A DNA stretch of 64,000 bases from Vreelandella glaciei (GCF_013415125.1 NZ_JACCDE010000026.1:1-64000), one strand, 5' to 3'. Positions 20,052 to 28,240 are shown, counted from the first letter of the stretch. A program made the numbers and translations. The notes: generated from the sequence alone by a model not told the origin.

Positions 20052-20297
20052 CCTCTAAATTATTTTCTATATATTGTATCTGACACTACGGTGCCCTGTG
20101 TGTCTCTTATTGTTTACTATTTCGCTACAGGGTTTAGGTAAGTTAGCGCTCCAGCGTGACCGCATAATTGAGCTATCCAGGCTGGCTATTTCGTCGGGAA
20201 ATAGATGAGATGGGCTAGACCCCATCAAGGTGCCGACTAGTTTTTTTAGGAGTGGTCTTGAATACTATAATTTCTAATTAATTGATATTTATTGTGA

Positions 20298-21740
20298 CTA
20301 TTTAGTTACTTGCGGCCCCGTTCTATAGCTTAAAACGGGGGTTTTTCTTTCATTAAAATATAGCTTTAAACTTAGAATTCGCGTTGTAGGATCTTTCTTC
20401 TCTATCCAGTCTAGACATAGTGTCAGTAAATTCCAAGCATTAATGATGCTAATTTTTTTATCTTTGACAGGTAGAGAAAACTCATGCTTAACTATAATCC
20501 CAGATTGTAAGTGCTCAAAGCGACAGAAAATAGCGTTTTCTATAATGTCTGTTTCAATGCTCCGCAATGATGTATAGGCCCAGATTCCAAATTCAATAGC
20601 GAATACTTCTAGCTCTGTATTACTTTGAATGGCTTCGATATTGACAGTGTCAGTTAACTGACCGTGCCTTTCACATTCAGTGAGCGTTCTTCGGAGAGTA
20701 GTAAGGCAGAGTTGGCTAGAAATAACCGTTGTTGGATAGCTTATGTTGAGAGCTAAAGATGGCTCTTTTTCCAAGCGGTTAGTCATTACTTTGATATTGG
20801 TCTGATAACCCGAACTGATAGATAAATCTCGAAATTTGTTAAGAGTTTCAGGAGCATAAATATCATCTAAAGACTCCAAAATAACTATATGCCCCACAAT
20901 TGAGCCAAGAAATTCTGCTGCCTCTTCATATTCATTTTGTTTGTTAGGATCCCAGCGTTGGGGATTTTTTAGGGAGTGATGACGTAGCTTTCCTCGCAAA
21001 AGAACTAGAATTTTTATCTTCTCTTCAATGGAAATGTTCTTGTTAAATAAGCCTTCTAAATGTTTCGATTGCGAAACATTGTTAGGTTGGATATTTGATA
21101 TCGATTGCTTTAAGGCTTCAATGAATGTGTTGTTTTTAGTTAGAAGTTCAACCTGCTGTGCAGTTTTTGTTTTTCCGTCGCAATAACGAGTTTCCAGAAA
21201 TAGGAACATATTGTTGTACGAATCTACATAGCGTCCTGCTTCATAAGCTATACGACCTTCGCGGAAATGTGACGAGGACTCGATACGTGATTTTTCTATT
21301 GAACTAACACAAAATGCTCGACCTATTTGTTCAAAATCACATGCTGAGTTGAGCGCATCCTTTTGTGTGCGGCGAAAAGAATTGATATGAATATGTTCTT
21401 GCTCATCTGGGTTTTCCGCGTGAAATTGTATTTCGTAGTTGTCAAAATCTAAATCAAATATTTGAAGTCCACTTATGACAGTTTGCCAATTAGTTATTTG
21501 CTTGATAGCTAAAATGGCATAGCCGCCGTCATTGATTGTTAGTGTAGGGGGTTTTCTAGGTTCAACTGGCTTTAAAAGTTTTGGCGCTTTTTCAATTTCA
21601 ACTTTTTGGTACGAAATGCAGACCTTATTAACAATATTATCTTTTCGATCCAAGTGAAAAGATGTGTTGCCAATTTTTATCGGCCAGCTTTCGGAGACTT
21701 CAATATAGTTTTTTACATCAAACGCTATTGTGATAACCAT
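20298..21740 (-). CDS. Unknown protein with HEPN-like Rx4H motif
   Basis: 480 residues, strongly AT-rich coding, no signal peptide or membrane helix. An N-terminal beta-rich part (residues 1-125) is followed by a helical middle (residues 140-300) with VLLRGKLRHHS at 246-256. This gives R249-x4-H254, the active-site pattern of HEPN ribonuclease domains and of 'LRxxLxHH' proteins annotated as MauJ-like. The C-terminal part (310-480) is mixed alpha/beta. I cannot name a family with confidence. It is upstream of the OLD-like ATPase gene on the same strand, so the two may form a two-gene defence unit. Confidence 0.6.
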   Translation of the reverse strand: MVITIAFDVKNYIEVSESWPIKIGNTSFHLDRKDNIVNKVCISYQKVEIEKAPKLLKPVEPRKPPTLTINDGGYAILAIKQITNWQTVISGLQIFDLDFDNYEIQFHAENPDEQEHIHINSFRRTQKDALNSACDFEQIGRAFCVSSIEKSRIESSSHFREGRIAYEAGRYVDSYNNMFLFLETRYCDGKTKTAQQVELLTKNNTFIEALKQSISNIQPNNVSQSKHLEGLFNKNISIEEKIKILVLLRGKLRHHSLKNPQRWDPNKQNEYEEAAEFLGSIVGHIVILESLDDIYAPETLNKFRDLSISSGYQTNIKVMTNRLEKEPSLALNISYPTTVISSQLCLTTLRRTLTECERHGQLTDTVNIEAIQSNTELEVFAIEFGIWAYTSLRSIETDIIENAIFCRFEHLQSGIIVKHEFSLPVKDKKISIINAWNLLTLCLDWIEKKDPTTRILSLKLYFNERKTPVLSYRTGPQVTK

Positions 21741-22024
21741 ATGTTATTTTACCTTTTTATGCTTGTTCACTATTTTCTGTTAGGGGTTTATTGTTCTTAA
21801 TAAAAATGAGGCTGTGATAAATAATTGCTTTCAGTTAATGTTTAGCTAAGAAGCTATAATACTTTAAATGTACCATTAACTCTAAGCACATCTTTATTGC
21901 GATCTAGCTCTATCTTATTTACTTTTCTCTCATGGCATCCTTGAACGCTTGGTTCGAGATGGTTTGGAGACGCAATGAGTAGAAGTACATAAGCAGCGGG
22001 TAGCCTCAAATTTCCAAGGTTAAT

Positions 22025-22168
22025 TTAGCAAAACGGCGCGGACAAGATTTGAGACGTTCCTCTATCACTGCCGCGCTCGCCTGTTTCAATCGCGCTTGAG
22101 CTGGCCACTGCGCGCAAAATGCGCTCGCGGGAAACGATGACTTTATCCGTTGGGATATTACGATTCAT
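22025..22168 (-). pseudogene. Small 47-residue frame, probably a frameshifted remnant
   Basis: ATG 22168 has a clean AGGAG Shine-Dalgarno eight bases upstream. The first 31 codons read MNRNIPTDKVIVSRERILRA then VASSSAIETGE. After that, the other frame gives the more protein-like continuation AAVIEERLKSCPRRFAKLTL with a stop at about 22010, which suggests a one-base frameshift. The size and style resemble small antitoxin or phage-encoded proteins, but I do not recognise the family. The rest of 21741-22249 is AT-rich without other visible features. Confidence 0.45.
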
Positions 22169-22249
22169 TACAACGCTCCTAGAGCAGATCGATAGCTTCC
22201 ATTATAGAAGTAACATCGCTGGGGTGTCTTGCCCGATCCCTAAAGGTAG

Positions 22250-22549
22250 TTAATCAGGCAAAAAATAAGAGACGATATCCATCTCTTTATGAGGAATGCC
22301 GATTATCTCAATGCACCCTTGGCCAATCAGGTAAAAGATAACGTGCTGGCCCTGGGGGTAGCTGTAATAACCTTCGCTGATGTCAGAGCGATACTTCCCC
22401 AGTCGGGGATTTTCTGCCAGCCAGTGAAACCGTTTTTCAAAATTCTTTAGATAAGTATTCCGTTGGCTCTTGCCCCATTGCCACTCTGTATAACGGCCAA
22501 TATCTTTTAAATCGTCTCTTGCCCTTGGTGTGATATGAAACGTAGGCAT
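22250..22549 (-). CDS. parE: ParE/RelE-superfamily toxin
   Basis: 99 residues with the RelE/ParE plasmid-stabilisation fold signature: ARDDLKDIGRYTEWQWG at the start, FHWLAENPRLGKYR in the middle and a basic/aromatic C-terminus (HVIFYLIGQGCIEIIGIPH). ParE toxins poison DNA gyrase; RelE members cleave mRNA at ribosomes. The partner antitoxin overlaps by one base (TAATG), so the pair is translationally coupled. ParE assignment is favoured because the antitoxin is ParD-like. Confidence 0.88.
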   Translation of the reverse strand: MPTFHITPRARDDLKDIGRYTEWQWGKSQRNTYLKNFEKRFHWLAENPRLGKYRSDISEGYYSYPQGQHVIFYLIGQGCIEIIGIPHKEMDIVSYFLPD

Positions 22550-22797
22550 TACGTCTCTCTATCTAAATCGTTGATTAATGAATCCATTGAGAAATCGTCC
22601 ACGAATTCACCGGCTCTAGCTTGCTCGGCGCCTTGGGCTAGATGAGTACGTAGCGCCTCTAATTTGCTTTTGCGTTCCTCCATGGCGCGCAACGCATCCC
22701 GCACAACCTCACTAGCGGAGCCGTAGCGACCGCTAGAGACTTCGTTTCTGATAAAGACTTCCCAGTGCTCCCCTAGGCTAAGGCTGGTCGTAGCCAT
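22549..22797 (-). CDS. parD: ParD-family antitoxin
   Basis: 82 residues from ATG 22797 (MATTSLSLGEHWEVFIRNEV). A longer frame from 22860 would read through the operator. The N-terminal ribbon-helix-helix DNA-binding part has the ParD motif VSSGRYGSASEVVRDALR, and the C-terminal helix neutralises the toxin (AGEFVDDFSMDSLINDLD). It represses its own promoter through the palindrome at 22807-22839. A decayed copy of its first codons and operator occurs at 25940-26001. Confidence 0.9.
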   Translation of the reverse strand: MATTSLSLGEHWEVFIRNEVSSGRYGSASEVVRDALRAMEERKSKLEALRTHLAQGAEQARAGEFVDDFSMDSLINDLDRET

Positions 22798-22806
22798 GAT
22801 TTTCTT

Positions 22807-22839
22807 CCTATATTCAAAAGTAACAAATATGAATATAGG
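22807..22839. promoter_or_regulatory. Palindromic operator of parDE
   Basis: Perfect ten-base arms CCTATATTCA / TGAATATAGG (22807-22816 and 22830-22839) separated by 13 bases, immediately upstream of the parD start. Autorepression by ParD is the usual arrangement. The element is repeated almost unchanged at about 25969-26002. Confidence 0.7.
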
Positions 22840-22941
22840 CGGGGCTGACAAAAAAGACAAGAGTCTTAACTTGTTCGGTCTGCTGAGTATTTCTACTGCT
22901 TATCCCACTCTTATTACCCTTAAAAGTCCTCTGACTAGCCT

Positions 22942-23006
22942 ATGAGCCGAATATAAACCATAATCGGCTCATAATATGATCTGAATAGGCGGATTGATCG
23001 GCTCAT
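22942..23006. promoter_or_regulatory. Three-copy operator of fic
   Basis: Half-sites ATGAGCCGA (22942-22950), TCGGCTCAT (22964-22972) and TCGGCTCAT (22998-23006). The first two form an inverted repeat and the third overlaps the fic start codon. A repressor binding here would block both transcription and the start codon region. The Fic protein's own C-terminal winged helix is the obvious candidate repressor. Confidence 0.6.
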
Positions 23007-24117
23007 GTATATCTGGGAACAGCGCAACTGGCCGCATTTTGAGTGGGATGAAGCCGTTCTTCGGCCTACGCTGGATGCCGTGCGGTTACTGCAGGGCAGG
23101 GTGTTGGGTAAAACTGAGGCTGTCCACGGTCAGGCCGATCTGGAAGTGGAGATGGATGCACTGATCCAGAACGCTATTCGTACCAGCGAAATCGAAGGTG
23201 AGCGCCTGGACGTTGGCTCAGTGAGGTCTTCCGTTGCTCGCCAGTTGGGTTTGGAGCAGGCCGGTGTCTCCGCCAGAACAACACCTGAATCTGAAGCGCT
23301 GGTCGAGCTATTGCTGCAATCCACGCATCAATTGGATGAGCCGCTTTCTCAGGAACAGTTGTGCCTCTGGCAATCCATGCTTTTTGTGCAAGGCCCCGGC
23401 GTGCTTGGCAATGTACGTGTAGGCGAGCTGCGTGGCGATCACTCCATGCAAGTGGTGTCGGGGCGGCTTGATCGGCCTACCGTTCATTTTGAAGCTCCGC
23501 CCCGTGGGCAGTTGGAGGCTGAGCTGGATGCCTTTATTACTTGGTTCAACCAGCCGCCTCAGGGGCTTGATGGGCTGGTTCGCGCTGGCATAACCCATCT
23601 ATGGTTGATTACCTTGCACCCCTTTGATGATGGTAATGGGCGCGTTACCCGCGCGGTGACAGACCGTGCGCTGGCGCAAGCAGAGCGGCAATCCGTGCGC
23701 TTCTATTCCTTGAGCGCGGCCATTATGTCGCGCCGCAATGCTTACTACGATCACCTCGAAAGTGCTCAGAAGGGCAGCCTCGATATTACGCCGTGGTTGT
23801 TGTGGTTTCTGGACACGCTGAAAGAGGCGCTTGAGCAGGCGCTGTTAAGAATCGACCGTGTGTTAATGAAAGCCACCTTCTGGCAGCGACATGTCACCAC
23901 CGTACTGAATGAACGGCAAATCAAGGTGCTGAACCGCTTATTGGATGCAGCAGGGGAGGAGTTTGAGCAGGGCATCAACGCGCGTAAGTACCAATCGTTG
24001 GCCAAAGTGAGTAAAGCCACAGCCACGCGGGATTTGGCTGAGCTGCTGGAAAAAGGCTGCCTTTCCAAGCTACCCGGCGGTGGGCGCAGCACTCGTTACT
24101 CCGTGGTGGTGGGCTAG
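23005..24117 (+). CDS. Class II Fic protein (AMPylation enzyme)
   Basis: 370 residues. An N-terminal DUF4172 region (MYIWEQRNWPHFEWDEAVLRP) is followed by the inhibitory helix motif T60-x3-E64-G65 (TSEIEGE), placing it in class II. The Fic core HPFDDGNGR (205-213) has every catalytic residue. The C-terminal 80 residues form a winged helix (SLAKVSKATATRDLAELLEKG). Fic enzymes transfer AMP to Tyr/Thr/Ser of target proteins; here the inhibitory helix should keep it off. Triple half-sites at the promoter suggest autoregulation. Decayed fragments of this gene or its operator occur at 26040, 38304 and 43240. Confidence 0.92.
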   Translation: MYIWEQRNWPHFEWDEAVLRPTLDAVRLLQGRVLGKTEAVHGQADLEVEMDALIQNAIRTSEIEGERLDVGSVRSSVARQLGLEQAGVSARTTPESEALVELLLQSTHQLDEPLSQEQLCLWQSMLFVQGPGVLGNVRVGELRGDHSMQVVSGRLDRPTVHFEAPPRGQLEAELDAFITWFNQPPQGLDGLVRAGITHLWLITLHPFDDGNGRVTRAVTDRALAQAERQSVRFYSLSAAIMSRRNAYYDHLESAQKGSLDITPWLLWFLDTLKEALEQALLRIDRVLMKATFWQRHVTTVLNERQIKVLNRLLDAAGEEFEQGINARKYQSLAKVSKATATRDLAELLEKGCLSKLPGGGRSTRYSVVVG

Positions 24118-24150
24118 GGCTGCCTGTTGAGAACTATAGGTTCCAAGGGG

Positions 24151-24459
24151 TCAGTCAGAGACGCCCTCGCAATTGTCGTGATACAGCGGGGCATCGGTGC
24201 CCAACGCTAGGTGCTTGGTGGCGCTGTTGTAGTAGAAGTGGCCGGACTCGGCGCGTGAAAGTGCATAGTCGCCGCACACTCCATAGCCCTTGTTGACTTG
24301 CTTCAGGTGCGAGATTTCAGCGGGTGTTTGACTGTTGAGGCGTTCCGATATAGTCGCGGCGATGTGGGCATCACGCTGGGCCTCGGAATAGGCCTGGCTG
24401 CCGAATACCAGGCCAGCAACGGCTAAAATGGCGACGACGGGAATCCATAGATTATGCAT
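24151..24459 (-). CDS. Small exported or membrane-anchored protein
   Basis: 102 residues. A hydrophobic N-terminal helix (residues 4-21, WIPVVAILAVAGLVFGSQA) can act as a signal peptide or anchor. The mature part is soluble, with two Cys (GYGVCGDYAL and DNCEG) that could form a disulphide, which fits a periplasmic location. The segment GYGVCGDYALSRAESGHFYY is reminiscent of small uncharacterised proteobacterial lipoprotein-like proteins, but no lipobox is present. Convergent with fic. Function unknown. Confidence 0.65.
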   Translation of the reverse strand: MHNLWIPVVAILAVAGLVFGSQAYSEAQRDAHIAATISERLNSQTPAEISHLKQVNKGYGVCGDYALSRAESGHFYYNSATKHLALGTDAPLYHDNCEGVSD

Positions 24460-24694
24460 AGCGTGTCCAGTGAGAGGATATAAAAGTGCATGAACTCGGT
24501 AGAAAAATTATTTAGCTGGATAATAACTTTTTGCCCAGCCAATTTCATTGGTTGGCGAGTAGTTGGTTGACACAAGGATCCGCGCCAACCTTACGACACT
24601 AAATTGCTTTATGTAGTGGTTCACTGATTCCGGATACCCATCGCCCCAGCACGATGCCATCGCCCTATACACATGCCAAGGCGCGCCTCAACGC

Positions 24695-24814
24695 GCAGGC
24701 AGCGAAGCGTTATTGGGCTGGCTGCGTGAGGTGCTGAGTGATGAGCAAATTGCTGAAGCGATCGGCTTGGCGCTAGATGAAGTGGTTAAACTGCGCACTG
24801 AAGGTAAGCGCTGA
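24695..24814 (+). pseudogene. C-terminal remnant of an Rpn-family nuclease gene
   Basis: The frame ends LSDEQIAEAIGLALDEVVKL then RTEGKR and stop. This is the typical tail of Rpn/PD-(D/E)XK recombination-promoting nuclease ('putative transposase') proteins. It matches two pieces of the locus at 39600-39958. No catalytic domain is left. Confidence 0.75.
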
Positions 24815-24854
24815 CCTGCTTTCATTTACGTATTCCCGCTTCACACATAAAACG

Positions 24855-24881
24855 AAAGGGCAGTCCAAATGACTGCCCTTT
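24855..24881 (+). terminator. Terminator-like hairpin
   Basis: Eleven-base perfect stem (AAAGGGCAGTC / GACTGCCCTTT, 24855-24865 and 24871-24881) with loop CAAAT. It is followed by CTGTATTTGG, so the U tract is weak on the plus strand; the stem itself supplies A/T ends for both directions. Confidence 0.7.
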
Positions 24882-25048
24882 CTGTATTTGGTTGCTGAGG
24901 ATGGCAGGCATCCCCATACCATGAAAGCCCCCAGCGTCAGGTTAAGTGTTGCACCTACTGATACTCTTTCTTAAATTTTTATTAGGGAATTAAAAGAGAC
25001 ACTTGGGTCTATCTATTTAGATGAACGCGGCAAGCATATGAACTGCTG

Positions 25049-25080
25049 CCTCAATGGTTGTCAATTGACAACCATTGAGG
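25049..25080. promoter_or_regulatory. Perfect 32-bp palindrome, candidate operator
   Basis: Each half is 16 bases: CCTCAATGGTTGTCAA and its exact reverse complement, with no spacer (centre between 25064 and 25065). It ends 25 bases before the ATG of the two-gene unit at 25106, the usual place for an autoregulatory operator. Confidence 0.75.
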
Positions 25081-25105
25081 GGGGCTTCATACTCAGAGGC
25101 AAATA

Positions 25106-25375
25106 ATGACTCGTCCATCACATCCGAAAAAAGAGATCGAAACTGCCCTCAAACATGCGGAAGCGGAGGGCTGGAGAGTTGAAGTCGGCGGTAGTCACGC
25201 CTGGGGCAAGATTTACTGTCCCTATAATGATGATGAATGCCGCTGCGGTGAGTTTTGTATCGCGAGCGTGTGGAGTACACCGAAAAATCCCGGCAGCCAC
25301 GCCCGGGCAATTCGGAGAGTGGTGGACAAGTGCTCGACCCACAAGCGTCGAGACGAAGCGGAGCCGGAGGATTGA
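25106..25375 (+). CDS. Unknown small protein, possible toxin of a two-gene unit
   Basis: 89 residues. A helical N-terminus (HPKKEIETALKHAEAEGWRV) leads into a Gly/His/Cys-rich core (GGSHAWGKIYCPYNDDECRC) and FCIASVWSTPKNPGSHARAI, ending RRVVDKCS. The layout, helix then GW and SHAWG then a basic IRR helix, recalls HicA-like double-stranded-RNA-binding-fold toxins, though the key HicA motif is not exact. Four Cys could bind metal. It is followed after 3 bases by an HTH protein and preceded by a perfect palindrome, the gene order of a toxin-antitoxin operon. Function unproven. Confidence 0.65.
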   Translation: MTRPSHPKKEIETALKHAEAEGWRVEVGGSHAWGKIYCPYNDDECRCGEFCIASVWSTPKNPGSHARAIRRVVDKCSTHKRRDEAEPED

Positions 25376-25378
25376 AGA

Positions 25379-25903
25379 ATGGAATATGTTTTTACGCTGA
25401 AATACCAACTGGCTGATAGTGACTCCGACCTGGATGCGCTAGTGGAGCGTTTGGGCGCTGCCGGTTGCGACGATGCTCTGGTGGGCGTGGGGCAGCCGGG
25501 CCGCTTGGCGCTGGAATTCTCTCGTGAAGCGGGCAGCGCCGCGGAAGCGGTTCGCACTGCCCTGGTTGACGTAAAAAAAGCGATCCCTTCCGCGCGGCTG
25601 ATCGAGGCCTCGCCGGATCTTGTTGGCCTGACGGATGTAGCAGATGTTGTGGGCGTATCCCGACAGGCAATGCGAAAGTTGATGCTCACCCACCGAGCGA
25701 CGTTTCCTGTGCCGGTTCACGAAGGCAGTGCCTCAATCTGGCACCTGGCGGAGGTGCTTGACTGGTTGATGACCCGAGGGGGCTACCAAATTGATGTTGG
25801 CGTGCTGGATATTGCGAAAGTAGCATTAGAAGTGAATATAGCCAAAGAGGCGATCCGCCATCCGGTTCGTAGCCGCGAGGAAATGGAGTTGCTGACCGCG
25901 TAG
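25379..25903 (+). CDS. Helix-turn-helix protein, possible antitoxin/regulator partner
   Basis: 174 residues. Residues 1-75 form an alpha/beta domain (MEYVFTLKYQLADSDSDLDA). Residues 80-130 hold an AlpA/MerR-type helix-turn-helix (GLTDVADVVGVSRQAMRKLM) with a wing containing SIWHLAEVLDWL. The C-terminal helices follow. It starts 3 bases after the preceding gene's stop and surely is co-transcribed with it. It probably binds the 32-bp palindrome upstream of the pair and neutralises or regulates the partner. No named family was recognised. Confidence 0.7.
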   Translation: MEYVFTLKYQLADSDSDLDALVERLGAAGCDDALVGVGQPGRLALEFSREAGSAAEAVRTALVDVKKAIPSARLIEASPDLVGLTDVADVVGVSRQAMRKLMLTHRATFPVPVHEGSASIWHLAEVLDWLMTRGGYQIDVGVLDIAKVALEVNIAKEAIRHPVRSREEMELLTA

Positions 25904-25906
25904 CCA

Positions 25907-26106
25907 ACAGTTCAATAGTTTGGTGGAGAATAAAGCCAGGCTAAGGCTGGTCGTTGCCATGATGTGCTTCCTATATTCAAAAGTAACAAATATGAATTAT
26001 AGGTGTGTTAAGAAAGGCAAGCGTCCTAACAAGCCCCTCTGATTAGCTCATGAGCCGAATATAAACCATCATCGACTCATAATATGATCTGAATCGGCGG
26101 GGCGAT
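25907..26106. pseudogene. Composite remnant: Rpn piece, parD start with operator, fic operator
   Basis: 25907-25936 matches an internal piece of the Rpn locus at 39745. From 25940 to 26002 the parD first codons (MATTSLSL) and the CCTATATTCA operator are copied from 22775-22840. 26040-26106 repeats the fic operator (ATGAGCCGA...TCGACTCAT). The copy ends where an aldo/keto reductase fragment begins. Confidence 0.8.
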
Positions 26107-26244
26107 CAAACGGTTGGTTTCAGCCTGATCTGCCGCCCCGATGGCAGCCCACATGCCCGCGTCAGCATTCCCTCCCAGTGTCATCGTGCCGAGGCACAGC
26201 TCGGATACATACAGGCCCGTACGGCCAAGTCGGTTGTATTTCAT
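26107..26244 (-). pseudogene. Aldo/keto reductase, N-terminal fragment
   Basis: From ATG 26244, with a perfect AGGAGG Shine-Dalgarno, the frame reads [20 protein letters not shown] then [16 protein letters not shown]. This is the first beta-strand of an aldo/keto reductase barrel. It is cut after about 45 residues by the fic-operator remnant. It is on the same strand as, and 72 bases downstream of, the flavodoxin-like gene, so a flavodoxin/reductase operon was truncated here. Confidence 0.8.
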
Positions 26245-26316
26245 GGCTCCTCCTTCAGATTCGCTGGTTCAAACATCAGCATGGCGCCGGGCCGACATCG
26301 TCGGCACGAATGGAGG

Positions 26317-26913
26317 TCAGATGGGCTGAGACTTTCCGGATCGGAACTGCCCGGCAATCAATGCGACGCGTACGCCATACAGACGTGCCGTCTCCAGATC
26401 CCCTAGAGACATCTCTTCCGGAGACGCATCGGCAGGCGTTTGCGCCATGGGTGCGATGTAGGAGCCCATACGATTCAGGTCGTCGCGTTTTGACGCCTTG
26501 ACGTTCGCCGGTTTGATATCCAAGCCAACCCATATCCCGGCGTGCTGCCCAGAAAGCAGGAAGAAATACTCGAGCGTGTTGAGTTTGTCACCGTTCATGC
26601 TCGCGCTGTTGGTGAAGCCGCCGAAGATCTTGTTTTGCCATGTGCCTTCGAACCATGGCTTGGAGGAGGCGTCCGCGAATTTCTTAAACTGCCAGCTAGG
26701 GCCGCCCATGTAAGTAGGCGAGCCAAAGACGATCGCATCTGCGTCAGCGAGGGATTGCCAGGCAGCGTCGGAAATATTGCCCTCGGAGTCGATTGCTATT
26801 AATACAGCACCGGTGTCTGCGCCTTCGGCGACTGCCGCCGCCATGCGCGTGGTGTGGCCGAAGCCTGAGTGATAAACGATGACCGTTCGGACAGGGGTGG
26901 TTTCTGAGTTCAT
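26317..26913 (-). CDS. Flavodoxin-like NAD(P)H-quinone reductase family protein
   Basis: 198 residues. The FMN phosphate loop is VYHSGFGHTTRMAAAVAEGA (residues 13-32), and later loops FGSPTYMGGPSWQFKKF and GGFTNSASMNGDKL match the WrbA/flavodoxin fold. Expected role: FMN-dependent two-electron reduction of quinones in the cytoplasm. Divergent from a LysR gene (27024), which is its probable regulator; the spacer is 110 bases. Downstream lies the truncated aldo/keto reductase. Confidence 0.88.
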   Translation of the reverse strand: MNSETTPVRTVIVYHSGFGHTTRMAAAVAEGADTGAVLIAIDSEGNISDAAWQSLADADAIVFGSPTYMGGPSWQFKKFADASSKPWFEGTWQNKIFGGFTNSASMNGDKLNTLEYFFLLSGQHAGIWVGLDIKPANVKASKRDDLNRMGSYIAPMAQTPADASPEEMSLGDLETARLYGVRVALIAGQFRSGKSQPI

Positions 26914-27023
26914 GAGAGTTCCCTACATGTGGTGGAGTGATGGACTACATGGGATACTCTACTGAGTACAAACACGCTATAAACTATCCCAATCTGAACA
27001 CTCTGTTATCTATCTGGTGAACA

Positions 27024-27929
27024 ATGCCCAATCTTCAGGCACTTTTGATTTTTGCCCGCGTTGCGGAAATGTTGAGTTTCACGCGTGCGGCTGAAAGCCT
27101 GGGAATCCAGAAGGGACGGGTGTCGACGGTGATTCGTGGGCTTGAGCGAGAGATGGGCGCGGCCCTCCTACACAGAACGACACGCAGCGTGCAATTGACC
27201 GAAGACGGACGTGCTTTCTATGAACGCGCACGTGATCTGCTGGCCGAAGCTCAGGACGTGCAGTCCATGTTCGCGAACAGCGGCGCACCTCTAAGGGGGC
27301 GATTGCGCGTAGATATGCCGACTGAGTTGGCAGAGAAAGTCGTGATCCCAGCTCTGCCCCAACTGCTCAATGTGAACCCTGAGTTGGAGCTTGAACTGTC
27401 CAGCACAGATCGCCGGGTCGATCTCGTCCAAGAAGGGTTTGATTGCGTCATCCGTATCGGGCCAATCATTGACGACAGGCTGATCGCCCGCTCGCTGGGC
27501 AAGTTGCGAATGATGAACGCGGCGAGCCCAGGCTATCTGGTAAAGCACGGGATACCGCAAACACTCGACGACCTACTCATCCAGGGGCACCAGATGGTGC
27601 ACTACACGCCAACACTCGGCGCCCGACTTGCTGGCTGGGAATATCCGGAGGGTGATGGCTATGCATCACTTGCACTGCCAGGGGCGATGCAAGTGAATAA
27701 CGTGCAGACCTATCATGCTGCGGGCCTGGCGGGGATTGGACTGATCCAGGCAGGTTATTTGGCCCTGGCGCACCACATTAAAAGCGGCGATCTAGTGGAG
27801 ATTCTGCCCGATCTACGCCCCGAACCGCTGGCGGCATCGCTCGTCGTCGCGCATCGGCGTAACCTTTCCCAACGCGTCCGGGCTTTCATGGCTTGGATTG
27901 AGTGTGTATTGGAGCCCTATTTTGATTAA
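27024..27929 (+). CDS. LysR-type transcriptional regulator
   Basis: 301 residues. The winged helix (LQALLIFARVAEMLSFTRAA) and linker helix are at residues 1-65, and the periplasmic-binding-like effector domain at 90-295 (GRLRVDMPTELAEKVVIPAL). It belongs to the CrgA/DmlR subgroup in style. Divergent from the flavodoxin-like gene, which it most likely controls in response to a redox-active or electrophilic compound. Confidence 0.92.
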   Translation: MPNLQALLIFARVAEMLSFTRAAESLGIQKGRVSTVIRGLEREMGAALLHRTTRSVQLTEDGRAFYERARDLLAEAQDVQSMFANSGAPLRGRLRVDMPTELAEKVVIPALPQLLNVNPELELELSSTDRRVDLVQEGFDCVIRIGPIIDDRLIARSLGKLRMMNAASPGYLVKHGIPQTLDDLLIQGHQMVHYTPTLGARLAGWEYPEGDGYASLALPGAMQVNNVQTYHAAGLAGIGLIQAGYLALAHHIKSGDLVEILPDLRPEPLAASLVVAHRRNLSQRVRAFMAWIECVLEPYFD

Positions 27930-27961
27930 CCGCTAGGTATAGTGGCTCAAAGGGGCAACAG

Positions 27962-28240
27962 ACGTTATTCACGGAGGAAGCATCCATGGCCATAGGCGGC
28001 TTGATAGGGTTACTGGATGACATTGCCGCATTGGCGGAAGTTGACCGCAGCATCACTGGACGATGTGAGTGCCGCTGCTGGGCGTGCGACGTCGAAGGCG
28101 GCCGGTGTGGTGGTGGATGACACGGCAGTGACACTACAATATTTGCAGGGGGTGACAGCGGAGCGTGAGCTGTCGATTGTGAAGCAGATCGCGCTGGGGT
28201 CTATTCGCAACAAGCTGATTTTTATCCTGCCGGTGGGTAA
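27962..28240 (+). pseudogene. Truncated duplicate of the DUF808 gene
   Basis: The leader (ACGGAGGAAGCATCC) and first ~250 coding bases are nearly identical to 38615-38886. One extra G (GCGGAAG versus GCGAAG, near 28038) shifts the frame, and identity ends at CTGCCGGTG near 28237. It is therefore a broken 5' copy of the gene at 38637. The following 200 bases to the oxygenase gene hold only a weak 7-bp hairpin (28280-28304). Confidence 0.88.

Noticed and set aside
26141-26329. 62-codon plus-strand frame
   Set aside because: Overlaps the aldo/keto reductase fragment on the other strand, which has clear homology.
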